Positions 7,821-14,875 are shown, numbered from the stretch's first letter. The stretch: 14,875 nucleotides of DNA from Clostridia bacterium (GCA_014360105.1 JACIYD010000005.1:1-14875), one strand, 5' to 3'. Made by a program: numbers and translations. Notes: a model not told the origin generated them from the letters alone.

Positions 7821-7868
7821 GAGGCTTGCGCCAACGAGGGAGCCAAAGACCGCAAGAGGCGAATTGGG
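7821..7868 (+). repeat. Dispersed repeat, copy 1 (upstream of mutS2)
   Basis: This stretch closely matches 13321-13369. The shared exact core is GGGAGCCAAAGACCGCAAGA at 7838-7857. Flanks follow the pattern GAGGCTT-(G/A)-CG-(CC/G)-AACGAG before it and (G/T)-GC-(G/A)-AA-(T/C)-TGG after it. It lies in the 89-base gap between the U32 gene and mutS2. An upstream TTG (7826) would read the repeat as an in-frame N-terminal extension of MutS2, but that is unlikely to be translated. Confidence 0.85.
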
Positions 7869-7888
7869 CCTTTCGGGCGGTGAGGACC

Positions 7889-10258
7889 TTGATCGGCGAG
7901 AAGACGCTGGAGGCACTGGAATTTCCCAAAATCAGGCTGCTGCTTCTTGCGCACTGCGACACGCCTATGGGCCGGGAACTGGCCGAAAGTCTGGTACCGT
8001 CCACCGACCCTGTAATCGTGCGGCAGTGGCTTGAAGAAACGGCCGAGGCGGAGCAAGTCTTGCGGTGCTATGGGGCGCCCTCCTTTGCCGGGGTATACGA
8101 CCTTCGCCCCCTGCTAGAGCGGGCGCGGGTCGGCGGTATCCTGCGGGGCGAGGAACTTGGCCAGGTGAGCAGCACCCTGACGGCCATTCGTGGGGTGCGG
8201 CGTTTTACCGACCGTCTCGCGGAGGCGTTGCCGCACTGGCGCGCGGTAGCCCGGCAGTTAAACCCCTTGCCCGACCTGGAGGCGGCACTGGCCGCGAGCA
8301 TCGGGTCCGACGGCGGCGTTCTGGACGGCGCCTCGCCGCGTCTCGCCCAAATCCGGCGGGAAAGTCGGCTGGCCGAGGCCAGGTTAAAGGAGAAGCTTGA
8401 GAGTTTCCTCCGTCAGCCCGCCTGGCAAAAAATGTTGCAGGATCTGGTGATCACCCAGCGCGATCGCCGCTATGTGCTACCGGTAAAGCAGGAATACCGG
8501 CACCAATTTCCCGGCCTGGTTCACGGGCAGTCGGGGAGCGGAGCAACGCTTTTTATCGAGCCGATGGCCGTGGTCGAGCTGAACAATCAGTTGCGCTTGT
8601 TGGCCGACCAGGAGGAAGAAGAAGTCAATCTCATCCTGGCGCGGTTGTCCGCCATGGTGGGGGCGGCGCATGCCGCCCTCCGGCCGGCGGTGGAAGCCCT
8701 GGGCCGGCTTGACTTCATGCTGGCGAAGGCGCGGCTGGCCCGGGAACAGGAGGCCACGGCACCGGAACTGAACAGCGATGGCCGCATTCGGTTGAAGGCG
8801 GCCCGCCATCCCCTTTTGCCCCGGGAAAAGGTGGTCCCCATTGACCTTTCCTTGGGTGAGGCTTACGATCTCTTGGTCATTACCGGGCCGAATACCGGAG
8901 GAAAAACGGTTAGCCTGAAAACCGTCGGCCTGTTGACCGCCATGGTCCAAGCGGGCCTTTACTGGCCGGCGGCGGCGGGTTCGACAGGTGCGGTCTTTGC
9001 CGGCCTTTATGCCGATATCGGCGACGAACAGAGTATCGAGCAATCCTTGAGCACTTTTAGCGGGCACCTGCGGAACATCGTCACGATTCTCCGGAACCTT
9101 GAGCTACCCTCCCTTGTGCTTCTCGACGAAATCGGGGCGGGCACCGATCCGGCCGAAGGCGCCGCCCTTGCCCAGGCCATCCTGGAGTATCTGCGTGCCG
9201 GCGGCGCAAGGGTCATCGTAACCACCCATCTGGGCGACCTGAAAGTCTACGCCCAACAAACGCCGCGGGTGGCCAACGCGGCGGTGGAGTTCGACAGCGC
9301 GCGCCTCGTTCCCACTTACCGCCTGTGCCTCGGCCAGCCGGGCCGGAGCAATGCCCTGGAGATCGCCGCGGCCCTCGGCGTGCCGCTGGCGATCATAAAC
9401 CGGGCACGCGAGCTTTTGGGCAAGGAGCAAAGGGAATTGGGCGAGGTAATTGCCGCGCTGGAAGAGGAGCGCCGGGAATACCAGCGGCTGCACGCCGAGG
9501 CCGCCAGGCGGGCCAAGGAATTGGAGCGGCATTTAAAGGAACTGGAAAAAGCACGGCAAGAGTTCGCCCACAAGCAGAAGGAAACGCTCGGACAAGCGCG
9601 GGCGGAGGCCAAGGCACTGATCAGGCAGGCGCAGGCAGAAATCAGGACCATTCTCCGCGAGTTACGCGATACCTTGGATGATGAGGGTAAAAAGGCAGCG
9701 GATCGTGCCCGGCAGAAGGCGCAGGAAAGCCTTCGTGCCCTAGATGCTCGCCTTCCTTCCCCGGCTGCCCTCCTTGAAGCCGGATCGTCACCGCTTTCCC
9801 CGGAGGACGTAACGCCGGGCCGCTGGGTTTGGATTCCGCGGCTGAAGCAGGAGGGTCAGGTGGTGGCCAAAACGGCGGGAGGGGAAGTAGTAGTGCTCGT
9901 AGGAGCGTTGCGGCTGCAACTGCCTCTCGCCGAGCTCGAGGCCGTGCCCGGCCCGGCAAAAGCTGGCGACCGTTCGCGGCCCGCGGGCATCGTCTCGGTG
10001 GTCAGTGAAAGTGAAGTGGCTTCCAGCCTTACGGTGCGAGGGCTAACCACGGAAGAGGCTTTGCACGAGGTGGATAAATATCTCGATGCCGCCATTCTTG
10101 CCGGGCTTTCCACGGTAACGGTCATTCACGGCAAGGGAGAAGGCATCTTACGTACGGCCATCCACCGCTACCTTGACCGCCACCCTTATGTGAAGAGCTA
10201 CCGCCTTGGGGGGCAGGGCGAGGGCGGTTCAGGGGTAACGGTGGTCAATCTGGCCTAG
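7889..10258 (+). CDS. mutS2: MutS2 ATPase/Smr-domain protein
   Basis: A MutS-family ATPase lacking the mismatch-recognition domain. In Firmicutes MutS2 (MutSB) acts in recombination and in splitting or rescuing collided ribosomes. From TTG 7889 it is 789 residues, close to the usual ~785, and opens MIGEKTLEALEFPKI like other family members. The ribosome site is GGCGGTGA (7876-7883), one mismatch from GGAGGTGA. Upstream alternatives GTG 7880 and TTG 7826 add atypical residues, the latter from a repeat. Core and clamp regions (about 1-300) are followed by Walker A GPNTGGKT near 333-340, Walker B LVLLDEIGAGTDP near 408-420, a long charged coiled-coil near 505-630, a KOW-like stretch (TPGRWVWIPRLKQEGQVV), and the Smr domain (about 710-789) with IHGKGEGILR. 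The usual Smr LDLRG reads LTVRG, losing the acidic residue. The stop shares bases with the stop of the convergent PBP gene. Confidence 0.96.
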   Translation: MIGEKTLEALEFPKIRLLLLAHCDTPMGRELAESLVPSTDPVIVRQWLEETAEAEQVLRCYGAPSFAGVYDLRPLLERARVGGILRGEELGQVSSTLTAIRGVRRFTDRLAEALPHWRAVARQLNPLPDLEAALAASIGSDGGVLDGASPRLAQIRRESRLAEARLKEKLESFLRQPAWQKMLQDLVITQRDRRYVLPVKQEYRHQFPGLVHGQSGSGATLFIEPMAVVELNNQLRLLADQEEEEVNLILARLSAMVGAAHAALRPAVEALGRLDFMLAKARLAREQEATAPELNSDGRIRLKAARHPLLPREKVVPIDLSLGEAYDLLVITGPNTGGKTVSLKTVGLLTAMVQAGLYWPAAAGSTGAVFAGLYADIGDEQSIEQSLSTFSGHLRNIVTILRNLELPSLVLLDEIGAGTDPAEGAALAQAILEYLRAGGARVIVTTHLGDLKVYAQQTPRVANAAVEFDSARLVPTYRLCLGQPGRSNALEIAAALGVPLAIINRARELLGKEQRELGEVIAALEEERREYQRLHAEAARRAKELERHLKELEKARQEFAHKQKETLGQARAEAKALIRQAQAEIRTILRELRDTLDDEGKKAADRARQKAQESLRALDARLPSPAALLEAGSSPLSPEDVTPGRWVWIPRLKQEGQVVAKTAGGEVVVLVGALRLQLPLAELEAVPGPAKAGDRSRPAGIVSVVSESEVASSLTVRGLTTEEALHEVDKYLDAAILAGLSTVTVIHGKGEGILRTAIHRYLDRHPYVKSYRLGGQGEGGSGVTVVNLA

Positions 10259-12969
10259 GGCGGGATTTGCACCGTTACCGGCTTGGCGGCCACGTTGATG
10301 TTTTGGTCCCGGTCGATGGCCACGACGCGATAAGTGTAAGCTTTGCCCGGCTCCACCTGGGTATCCAGGAATTCGGACCCGGTAACGACCCCCAGATTGG
10401 CGCGCTTGGGGTGGCCGGGCTCGCTTCTTTCTACCGCGAAAAGAAGGGCCCGATCTGCCGGGACCTGCCAGTGTAGCTTCACCAGGTAGCCATGGTCGCC
10501 CTCCCCCGAAGCCACGACCTTGGCCGTTACCTGGGGTTGCCAGGTGAGCGGCTTGGCCGGAGGACCGGTAGGCGTGATGATTTGGTGATCCGGCAGGGGA
10601 CATGAGGCGGTCGGCGCCTCACCGGGGGCGAACCGGCGTTTCTGGACGAGTGCAGGCGGGCAGCCACCCTGCTGGTCTGGCTGAGGGACGTTGGCCAGAT
10701 AAGGGATGCCCTGGTGGCGCGGGTCGGTACAGATGCTCACTTCTACCGCCTGGCCGTCGGAGCCGTGCAGGGGGCAAGATGCGGTGGGAACCTCCAGGTA
10801 AGCATCTTCCGGCGCTACCGGACCTTCGTAGGGGACGGGACGCTTGAGAAAGACGCCGGTGACCACGCTAGGGCAGGCCGGGGTGGCGAGTTTCTTCGTT
10901 TCCGCACAGACCTGGGCCTGTACCCAGACGTCCGAGACCTTGGTAGGCACCCGCTCCTTGGCAAAAACCTCGGTTACTATGAACTGGCCGGGGGTAAGTT
11001 CACTGGGAAGCAGTCCCGACTTGACGTCCACCGGTACGTAGACAATGCCTTCCGGCCGCGGAAAATTCACCACGGGTTTTCCTTTAAGGGCCTCGGCCAT
11101 CACCTGCTTCCAGATCGCCGCCGGGTAAGTCCCGCCGGCGACATAGCGCAGGTAGTGCTTGGCGTCAGTCTGGTCGTAGCCCATCCAGACGGCGCCAACC
11201 AGTTCCGGCGTGTAGCCGATAAACCACGCGTCCCGCGTGCCGTCCTTGCCCTTGAACTGCGGCGTATCGGGCAACTGGGTAGTGCCGGTCTTCCCGGCCG
11301 CTGGCCGGCCCAGTTGCGCCCTGGTGCCCGTACCCTCTTTGACCACCGTTTGCAGCATGTCGGTAATGAGAAAAGCGGTTTGTTCGCTCATCACCACTTT
11401 CTTGTGCGGCTTCACCTCGACCAGGGTACGGTCGAAGCGATCGGCAATGCGGGTGATCGCATGGGGTTCGATCCAAATGCCGCCGTTGGCAAAAGCGGCA
11501 TAGGCTGCCGCCATTTCCAAGGGCGACGCTTCCGCCGCCCCCAGAGCAAGACTTAAGTGTTTGGAACGCGGTGTAACCGGAAGACCCAGGTCCCGGGCAA
11601 AATTGTAGCCCCGCTCTACGCCGATGTCGTGCAGTACTTTAACCGCGACGACATTGATCGACCAGCGCAGGGCTTCCCGCAGGTTGACCAGACCCCGGTA
11701 GCGGTTATCATAGTTTCGCGGTGTGTAGCCCGGGAAGGAAACAGGCACATCGTCTACCACCGTCGCCGGTGAATAGCCGGCTTCCTCCAAGGCCGGTGCG
11801 TAGACGGCAATAGGCTTGATGGCCGAGCCGGGCTGTCGTCTGGCCTGGGTTGCCCGGTTCCAGCCGCGCCGTACCTGGTGTTCCCGGCCGCCGATGAGGG
11901 CTCTCACCCCGCCGTCGTGCGGGTCGAGGACAACCATCGCGCTTTGCACCGGAATCTGGTCGGGGCTTTTGGGAAAGTTGGCGGGATTGGCGTAAACCGC
12001 CTCCATTTTTTCCTGTATTCGCGTGTCGAGGGCGGTATAGATTTTTAGTCCGCCCGTGAAAAGCATTTTCTCCTCAAACCCGTTGGCCGCCAACAGTTCT
12101 TCGGCCTGTTCGATCACGTAGTCGAGGTAGTAGGGAAAACGATAGCCGCTACGCTCCAGTTCGCCGCGGGTAAATTGCAGTTCGGTCTGTTTCGCCTTTT
12201 CCGCCTCGGCAGCGTCGATATAACCAAAACGTACCATATTATCAAGTACCTGCGCCTGGCGTTCCTTTGCCTTAGGCAGATTACCCTCTTTAAGGGGGCT
12301 GTAGGTTCCCGGGCTTTTGATCAATCCGGCCAGCATTGCCGCTTCGGCCAGATTTAAATCCTCTACGTTCTTGTTAAAATAGGTGCGCGCCGCCGCCTGT
12401 ACCCCGTAGGCACCGTGACCAAAATAGATCTCGTTCAGGTAGAATTCGAGGATCTCTTGCTTGCTGTAAAGTCGTTCGAGCTGCAAGGCCATAATAGCTT
12501 CCTGTACCTTGCGCTTCAACGTTTTCTCCGGTTTTTCGATGAAGGCGTTCTTGGCCAACTGTTGGGTGATGGTGCTTCCACCCTGCTCGATGCTGGCGCT
12601 ACGCAGGTTAACCAGGGCCGCACGGGCAATGGCACGGAAGTCTACGCCGTGGTGCTCAAGGAAACGGTTGTCCTCGGTAGCAATAACCGCCTCTTGCATG
12701 TGCTTGGGAATTCTGGACAGGGGGACGGGAAAACGGTTTTCCGGCCCGTGCAGCGAGGCCACCGGCTGATTGTCGCGGTCGTAGACGGTGGTGGTCATTG
12801 CCCCGCCGATCAGGGCCGGGTTCCAGTCGGGCATATCGCGCACGGCGGCCAAAACCACACCGGTAGCGCCGGCCACCAGCACGAGTCCTGCCAGGAGCAG
12901 CGCGAGCATGATTACCCGGCCGGTGCGAAGGCGCCTTCTTTTCCTCTTCGGCATCTGGGCTTCGGCCAT
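10255..12969 (-). CDS. Class A penicillin-binding protein (PBP1A-type) with C-terminal FN3 domain
   Basis: A bifunctional cell-wall enzyme that polymerises lipid II glycan chains and cross-links peptides outside the membrane. 904 residues. A basic cytoplasmic tail (KRKRRRLRTGR) precedes one membrane anchor (about 18-42). The GT51 glycosyltransferase follows: ATEDNRFLEHHGVD with catalytic Glu99, EQGGSTITQQLAKN, and EFYLNEIYFGHGAYGVQAAA. The transpeptidase has SAIK (Ser382/Lys385), SIN (437-439) and KTGT (560-563), all intact. Residues about 640-800 form a proline-rich linker with six cysteines (688, 699, 732, 747, 770, 790) and two PTASCPL copies (728-734 and 786-792). The C-terminus (about 812-904) looks like a fibronectin type III domain. 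ATG 12969 has GAGGAGG eight bases upstream and its own promoter. It is convergent with mutS2 and divergent from tyrS, so it is a single-gene unit as far as seen. Confidence 0.96.
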   Translation of the reverse strand: MAEAQMPKRKRRRLRTGRVIMLALLLAGLVLVAGATGVVLAAVRDMPDWNPALIGGAMTTTVYDRDNQPVASLHGPENRFPVPLSRIPKHMQEAVIATEDNRFLEHHGVDFRAIARAALVNLRSASIEQGGSTITQQLAKNAFIEKPEKTLKRKVQEAIMALQLERLYSKQEILEFYLNEIYFGHGAYGVQAAARTYFNKNVEDLNLAEAAMLAGLIKSPGTYSPLKEGNLPKAKERQAQVLDNMVRFGYIDAAEAEKAKQTELQFTRGELERSGYRFPYYLDYVIEQAEELLAANGFEEKMLFTGGLKIYTALDTRIQEKMEAVYANPANFPKSPDQIPVQSAMVVLDPHDGGVRALIGGREHQVRRGWNRATQARRQPGSAIKPIAVYAPALEEAGYSPATVVDDVPVSFPGYTPRNYDNRYRGLVNLREALRWSINVVAVKVLHDIGVERGYNFARDLGLPVTPRSKHLSLALGAAEASPLEMAAAYAAFANGGIWIEPHAITRIADRFDRTLVEVKPHKKVVMSEQTAFLITDMLQTVVKEGTGTRAQLGRPAAGKTGTTQLPDTPQFKGKDGTRDAWFIGYTPELVGAVWMGYDQTDAKHYLRYVAGGTYPAAIWKQVMAEALKGKPVVNFPRPEGIVYVPVDVKSGLLPSELTPGQFIVTEVFAKERVPTKVSDVWVQAQVCAETKKLATPACPSVVTGVFLKRPVPYEGPVAPEDAYLEVPTASCPLHGSDGQAVEVSICTDPRHQGIPYLANVPQPDQQGGCPPALVQKRRFAPGEAPTASCPLPDHQIITPTGPPAKPLTWQPQVTAKVVASGEGDHGYLVKLHWQVPADRALLFAVERSEPGHPKRANLGVVTGSEFLDTQVEPGKAYTYRVVAIDRDQNINVAAKPVTVQIPP

Positions 12970-12977
12970 TAACCTTG

Positions 12978-12988
12978 CCTCCTCGGCA
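12978..12988 (-). promoter_or_regulatory. Strong Shine-Dalgarno of the PBP gene
   Basis: Read on the minus strand, CCGAGGAGGCA contains GAGGAGG, ending eight bases before the ATG whose first base is 12969. This fixes the start over the second in-frame ATG five codons later (12954). Confidence 0.85.
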
Positions 12989-13001
12989 GACTTTCCTTAT
13001 G

Positions 13002-13032
13002 ATTATACCACAATTTTGACCTTAGTTTTGAA
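13002..13032 (-). promoter_or_regulatory. Predicted sigma-A-like promoter of the PBP gene (extended -10)
   Basis: On the minus strand a perfect TATAAT (13007 down to 13002) is preceded by TGG, giving the extended -10 form TGnTATAAT. A partial -35, TTCAAA (13032 to 13027), lies 19 bases upstream. The spacing is long, but the extended -10 could compensate. Transcription would begin near 12995, giving a short leader that carries the strong ribosome site. Confidence 0.7.
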
Positions 13033-13108
13033 GCGGGGGTTCCTTCGCGCGCCAGGGGAGGCGGCAAACGGCCGCGGTAAATGTTGCCTAACCGGTCGCC
13101 GAAAGGCA

Positions 13109-13157
13109 GGGAGCCACACCTGGCCTATCCCCACCTCTACGGGCGTCTTTGGCTCCC
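13109..13157. repeat. Hairpin with 8-bp perfect arms at the left end of the structured element
   Basis: GGGAGCCA (13109-13116) is the exact reverse complement of TGGCTCCC (13150-13157), with 33 bases between them. The right arm is also part of a longer inverted match to 13339-13351, so the two pairings exclude each other in any transcript. Confidence 0.65.
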
Positions 13158-13351
13158 AGCACAGGACTTCGCGCATCGCGGCGAGCCGGGCTTTTCGCGA
13201 GGGCGAGGGCAAAGGCCGGCCGGAAGCCATGGATGGCCACTAGCTCCCGCGGCGCCATGGAGGGCGCGCACGAGCCGCGGGCCCGCCGGAGCTCGAAGCG
13301 CGAGCCTTAGTTCGGCCCGCGAGGCTTACGGAACGAGCGGGAGCCAAAGAC
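13145..13351. repeat. Intergenic structured element bounded by 13-bp inverted repeats
   Basis: GTCTTTGGCTCCC (13145-13157) is the exact reverse complement of GGGAGCCAAAGAC (13339-13351), enclosing about 180 bases. Inside are further palindromes: GGCCGGCC (13214-13221), GCCAT-GG-ATGGC (13226-13237), and arms CCCGCGGC/GCCGCGGG (13246-13253 and 13274-13281) around a smaller GCGCC/GGCGC hairpin (13252-13267). GCCATGGA occurs twice (13226 and 13254). No protein-coding signal is seen. It could be a palindromic mobile repeat like REP/BIME elements, or encode a folded RNA. Confidence 0.6.
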
Positions 13352-13369
13352 CGCAAGATGCAAACTGGC
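13321..13369 (+). repeat. Dispersed repeat, copy 2 (upstream of tyrS)
   Basis: The second copy of the motif found before mutS2. Its exact 20-base core GGGAGCCAAAGACCGCAAGA is at 13339-13358. Relative to copy 1 it has CG inserted before the core, one base missing earlier, and a few substitutions. It forms the right end of the palindromic element and stops about 24 bases before the tyrS -35 box. Both copies have the same orientation relative to the downstream gene. Confidence 0.85.
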
Positions 13370-13392
13370 GATAACCCAGGAAGCCGCACCTA

Positions 13393-13422
13393 TTGCCACG
13401 TTCGAACGGAGCATGTTACAAT
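13393..13422 (+). promoter_or_regulatory. Predicted sigma-A-like promoter of tyrS
   Basis: TTGCCA (13393-13398, five of six consensus bases) and TACAAT (13417-13422, five of six) are separated by 18 bases. Transcription would begin near 13429, leaving a leader of about 146 bases before the tyrS start. The AT-richer -10 stands out against the GC-rich surroundings. Confidence 0.7.
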
Positions 13423-13441
13423 ACGGTGGACCGGCCGACCT

Positions 13442-13478
13442 GGCGGTCAAGCCCGGGCGGGAGCCGCCGTTTTCGCCC
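13442..13478 (+). promoter_or_regulatory. Competing hairpins in the tyrS leader, possible weak attenuator
   Basis: GGCGG at 13456-13460, loop GAG, and CCGCC at 13464-13468 form a tight stem followed by GTTTT, like a minimal intrinsic terminator. An upstream GGCGG (13442-13446) could pair with the same CCGCC instead, and GGGCG (13455-13459) could pair with CGCCC (13474-13478). The stem is only five pairs and the T run is short, so a regulatory role is speculative. No T-box sequence is present. Confidence 0.3.
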
Positions 13479-13574
13479 ATAAAGAGGAACGTGGGCTCTG
13501 CCCCGGCGGCCAAGGCCAATCGGCAGGACATTAAGGTAGGGCAGCAGGGATCTTTCGAGGAAGGAGCGGCCAGC

Positions 13575-14807
13575 GTGAATCTGCAGCAGGAAGTAGCACG
13601 GCAGATGGCGGTCATCCGTCGCGGCACGGTAGAAATCATTCCCGAGGAAGAGCTGGTGGCCAAACTGGAGCGTTCCTTGCGTACCAACCGGCCGCTCAAG
13701 GTCAAGCTCGGCCTGGACCCGACGGCGCCCGACATCCACCTCGGCCATACGGTGGTGCTGCATAAGCTGCGCCAATTCCAGGAACTGGGTCACCAGGTGA
13801 TCATCATTATCGGCGATTTTACCGGTCGCATCGGTGATCCCACCGGCAGGATGGAAACGAGGAAACAATTGAGCGAAGAGGAAATCGAGGCCAACGCCCA
13901 GACCTACCGGGAACAGATTTTCAAGATTCTTGACCCCGCTCGCACGGAACTCACTTTCAACAGTAAATGGTTGGCACCGCTTACTTTCAAGGAAGTCATC
14001 GAATTGACGAGCAAATATACGGTCGCCCGCATGTTGGAAAGGGACGATTTTGCCCGCCGTTTCAAGGAAGGGCAGCCCATCAGCATTCACGAGTTCTTCT
14101 ACCCGCTGATGCAGGGCTATGATTCCGTAGCCCTTGGCGCCGACGTAGAGGTGGGGGGGACGGACCAGAAGTTCAACTTACTGATGGGCCGGGTGCTGCA
14201 GCGCGAGTACGGGCAAGAACCGCAGGTGGCCCTCATGCTCCCCATCTTGGAGGGCTTAGACGGGGTCCAGAAGATGAGCAAGACCTTGGGAAACTATATC
14301 GGTGTCAGCGAGGCACCGGGCGAGATGTACGGCAAAACCATGTCCCTGCCGGACGAGCTCATCTTGCGCTATTTTGAACTGGTTACCCCCGTCCCGCTGG
14401 AGGAACTGGCGGCGATTAGGGCGGACCTTGCGAACGGCTCGCTGCATCCACGGGATGCAAAGATGCGCCTGGCGCGGGAAATCGTCACCTTTTACCACGG
14501 GCCCGAAGCCGCGCAGCAGGCAGAAGAGGATTTCCGCCGCGTTTTCCAACAGCGGGAGCTGCCGCATGAGGTGCCGCAAATCGCGCTCTCGCGCGACGAT
14601 ACCGACGGCGGCCGCGTCTGGCTACCGCGCCTACTGGTCCTGACCGGCCTTGCCGCGAGCACGAGCGAGGCCCGGCGTCTGGTGCAGCAGGGCGGCGTGC
14701 GCTTGAATCACCGGCGGGTTGAGGATCCGGACGTCGAGATAGAACTAAGCGGAGAGGTACTCGTGCAGGTCGGCAAACGAAAGTTCGCCCGCGTCACCGT
14801 TACCTAG
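13575..14807 (+). CDS. tyrS: Tyrosyl-tRNA synthetase
   Basis: A cytoplasmic class I synthetase that joins tyrosine to tRNA-Tyr. 410 residues, normal for the TyrZ-like subtype. The Rossmann catalytic domain contains [18 protein letters not shown] with the HIGH-type motif HLGH (55-58), followed by [41 protein letters not shown] with the tyrosine-binding residues, and KMSKT (233-237), a KMSKS variant. The C-terminal ~65 residues are an S4 RNA-binding domain ([33 protein letters not shown]). GTG 13575 is chosen because AAGGAG (13561-13566) lies eight bases upstream. The frame is open to 13413, but that extension starts before the predicted transcription start and has no homology. Expression likely comes from the promoter at 13393-13422. 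Confidence 0.97.
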   Translation: MNLQQEVARQMAVIRRGTVEIIPEEELVAKLERSLRTNRPLKVKLGLDPTAPDIHLGHTVVLHKLRQFQELGHQVIIIIGDFTGRIGDPTGRMETRKQLSEEEIEANAQTYREQIFKILDPARTELTFNSKWLAPLTFKEVIELTSKYTVARMLERDDFARRFKEGQPISIHEFFYPLMQGYDSVALGADVEVGGTDQKFNLLMGRVLQREYGQEPQVALMLPILEGLDGVQKMSKTLGNYIGVSEAPGEMYGKTMSLPDELILRYFELVTPVPLEELAAIRADLANGSLHPRDAKMRLAREIVTFYHGPEAAQQAEEDFRRVFQQRELPHEVPQIALSRDDTDGGRVWLPRLLVLTGLAASTSEARRLVQQGGVRLNHRRVEDPDVEIELSGEVLVQVGKRKFARVTVT

Positions 14808-14809
14808 GA

Positions 14810-14840
14810 GTGCCATGTGGGGCGCGGCCCCACAAGGCAC
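14810..14840. terminator. Stable hairpin directly after tyrS, without U-tract
   Basis: TGTGGGGC (14816-14823) pairs with GCCCCACA (14827-14834) around a GCG loop, and GTGCC/GGCAC (14810-14814 and 14836-14840) extends the stem to 13 pairs with one A-A mismatch. It begins three bases after the tyrS stop. The following bases are AAAAAT, not a T run, so this is not a classical intrinsic terminator on the plus strand. It may still end or protect the tyrS message. The remaining 35 bases to the window edge show nothing identifiable. Confidence 0.5.
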
Positions 14841-14875
14841 AAAAATAGCTGCTACGGCGGCACGACGGCGCCCCA

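Larger units (their letters stand above)
12970..13574. other. Divergent intergenic region between the PBP gene and tyrS
   Basis: 605 bases without a supported gene. The left edge holds the PBP ribosome site and promoter. Positions 13033-13108 show nothing recognisable. Positions 13109-13369 are palindrome-rich and end in the dispersed repeat. Positions 13393-13422 hold the tyrS promoter and 13429-13574 the tyrS leader. Open frames crossing it are GC-driven and lack homology, composition or ribosome sites expected of real genes. No T-box, tRNA or known riboswitch could be recognised. Confidence 0.75.

Noticed and set aside
7826..7888. MutS2 N-terminal extension from TTG 7826
   Set aside because: The extra residues are encoded by the dispersed repeat and absent from MutS2 family starts. 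TTG 7889 has a good ribosome site and gives the standard N-terminus and length.
10714..11556. 280-codon plus-strand open frame inside the PBP gene
   Set aside because: It is antisense to a fully conserved PBP coding sequence and has no recognisable motif; long antisense frames are common in high-GC DNA.
13095..13157. Possible c-di-GMP-I (GEMM) riboswitch, because of CCGAAAGG, GGGA, GCCAC and GGCCTA in the right order
   Set aside because: The essential CGCAAAGCC segment and the downstream tetraloop receptor part are missing, and the orientation would not serve the PBP gene. A GEMM covariance search would decide it.
13081..13374. Open frame of about 97 codons in the intergenic region
   Set aside because: It runs through palindromes and the repeat, has no ribosome site, and its product is Arg/Pro/Ser-rich as expected from a random GC-rich frame.
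13421..13437. T-box-like GGTGGACCG in the tyrS leader
   Set aside because: It lacks the full conserved T-box sequence, sits at the transcription start rather than near a terminator, and no stem I or specifier structure could be seen.
13413..13574. Upstream in-frame extension of tyrS from ATG 13413
   Set aside because: It overlaps the predicted -10 box and starts before the likely transcription start. It lacks homology to TyrRS N-termini, and a strong AAGGAG precedes GTG 13575.

Overview
The window reads as a high-GC, Gram-positive-type Clostridia chromosome, perhaps a thermophilic Moorella/Desulfotomaculum-like lineage. The family-level placement is inference. It rests on the pheT–zapA–polX–mutS2 order (also known from Bacillus), strong AGGAGG-type ribosome sites, frequent GTG/TTG starts and a clostridial-type Nif3 protein. 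Almost all of it is coding. No tRNA, rRNA, CRISPR array, transposase or phage gene is seen.

Positions 1-10258 form one plus-strand run with gaps of at most 89 bases. In order: the 3' part of pheT (phenylalanyl-tRNA synthetase beta), zapA (cell division), polX (X-family polymerase/PHP nuclease, broken into two frames), larE (sulfur insertase for the nickel-pincer cofactor), a Nif3-like metal protein, a long U32 protein of the RlhA/YdcP type, and mutS2 (recombination and ribosome-rescue ATPase). Several genes overlap or nearly touch, so co-transcription from pheST is likely. Themes are translation, RNA modification, DNA maintenance and cofactor chemistry.

mutS2 meets a minus-strand class A penicillin-binding protein gene (10255-12969) tail to tail, and the two share a 4-base CTAG as their stop codons. 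The PBP gene has its own extended -10 promoter and strong ribosome site. It diverges from tyrS (13575-14807), which has its own sigma-A-like promoter. The 605-base region between their start codons is packed with palindromes and carries one copy of a repeat whose second copy lies just upstream of mutS2.

The most notable points are: (1) the polX polymerase domain has lost all three catalytic aspartates and the gene is also broken by a one-base frame change, while its PHP nuclease half keeps every metal ligand; (2) a roughly 48-base dispersed repeat, plus a roughly 250-base structured intergenic element containing its inverted end; (3) a LarE with the three-cysteine pattern of iron-sulfur-cluster enzymes but no lar partners nearby; (4) a PBP with a six-cysteine extracellular linker and an FN3 tail. 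I did not find a convincing wholly new multi-gene system.
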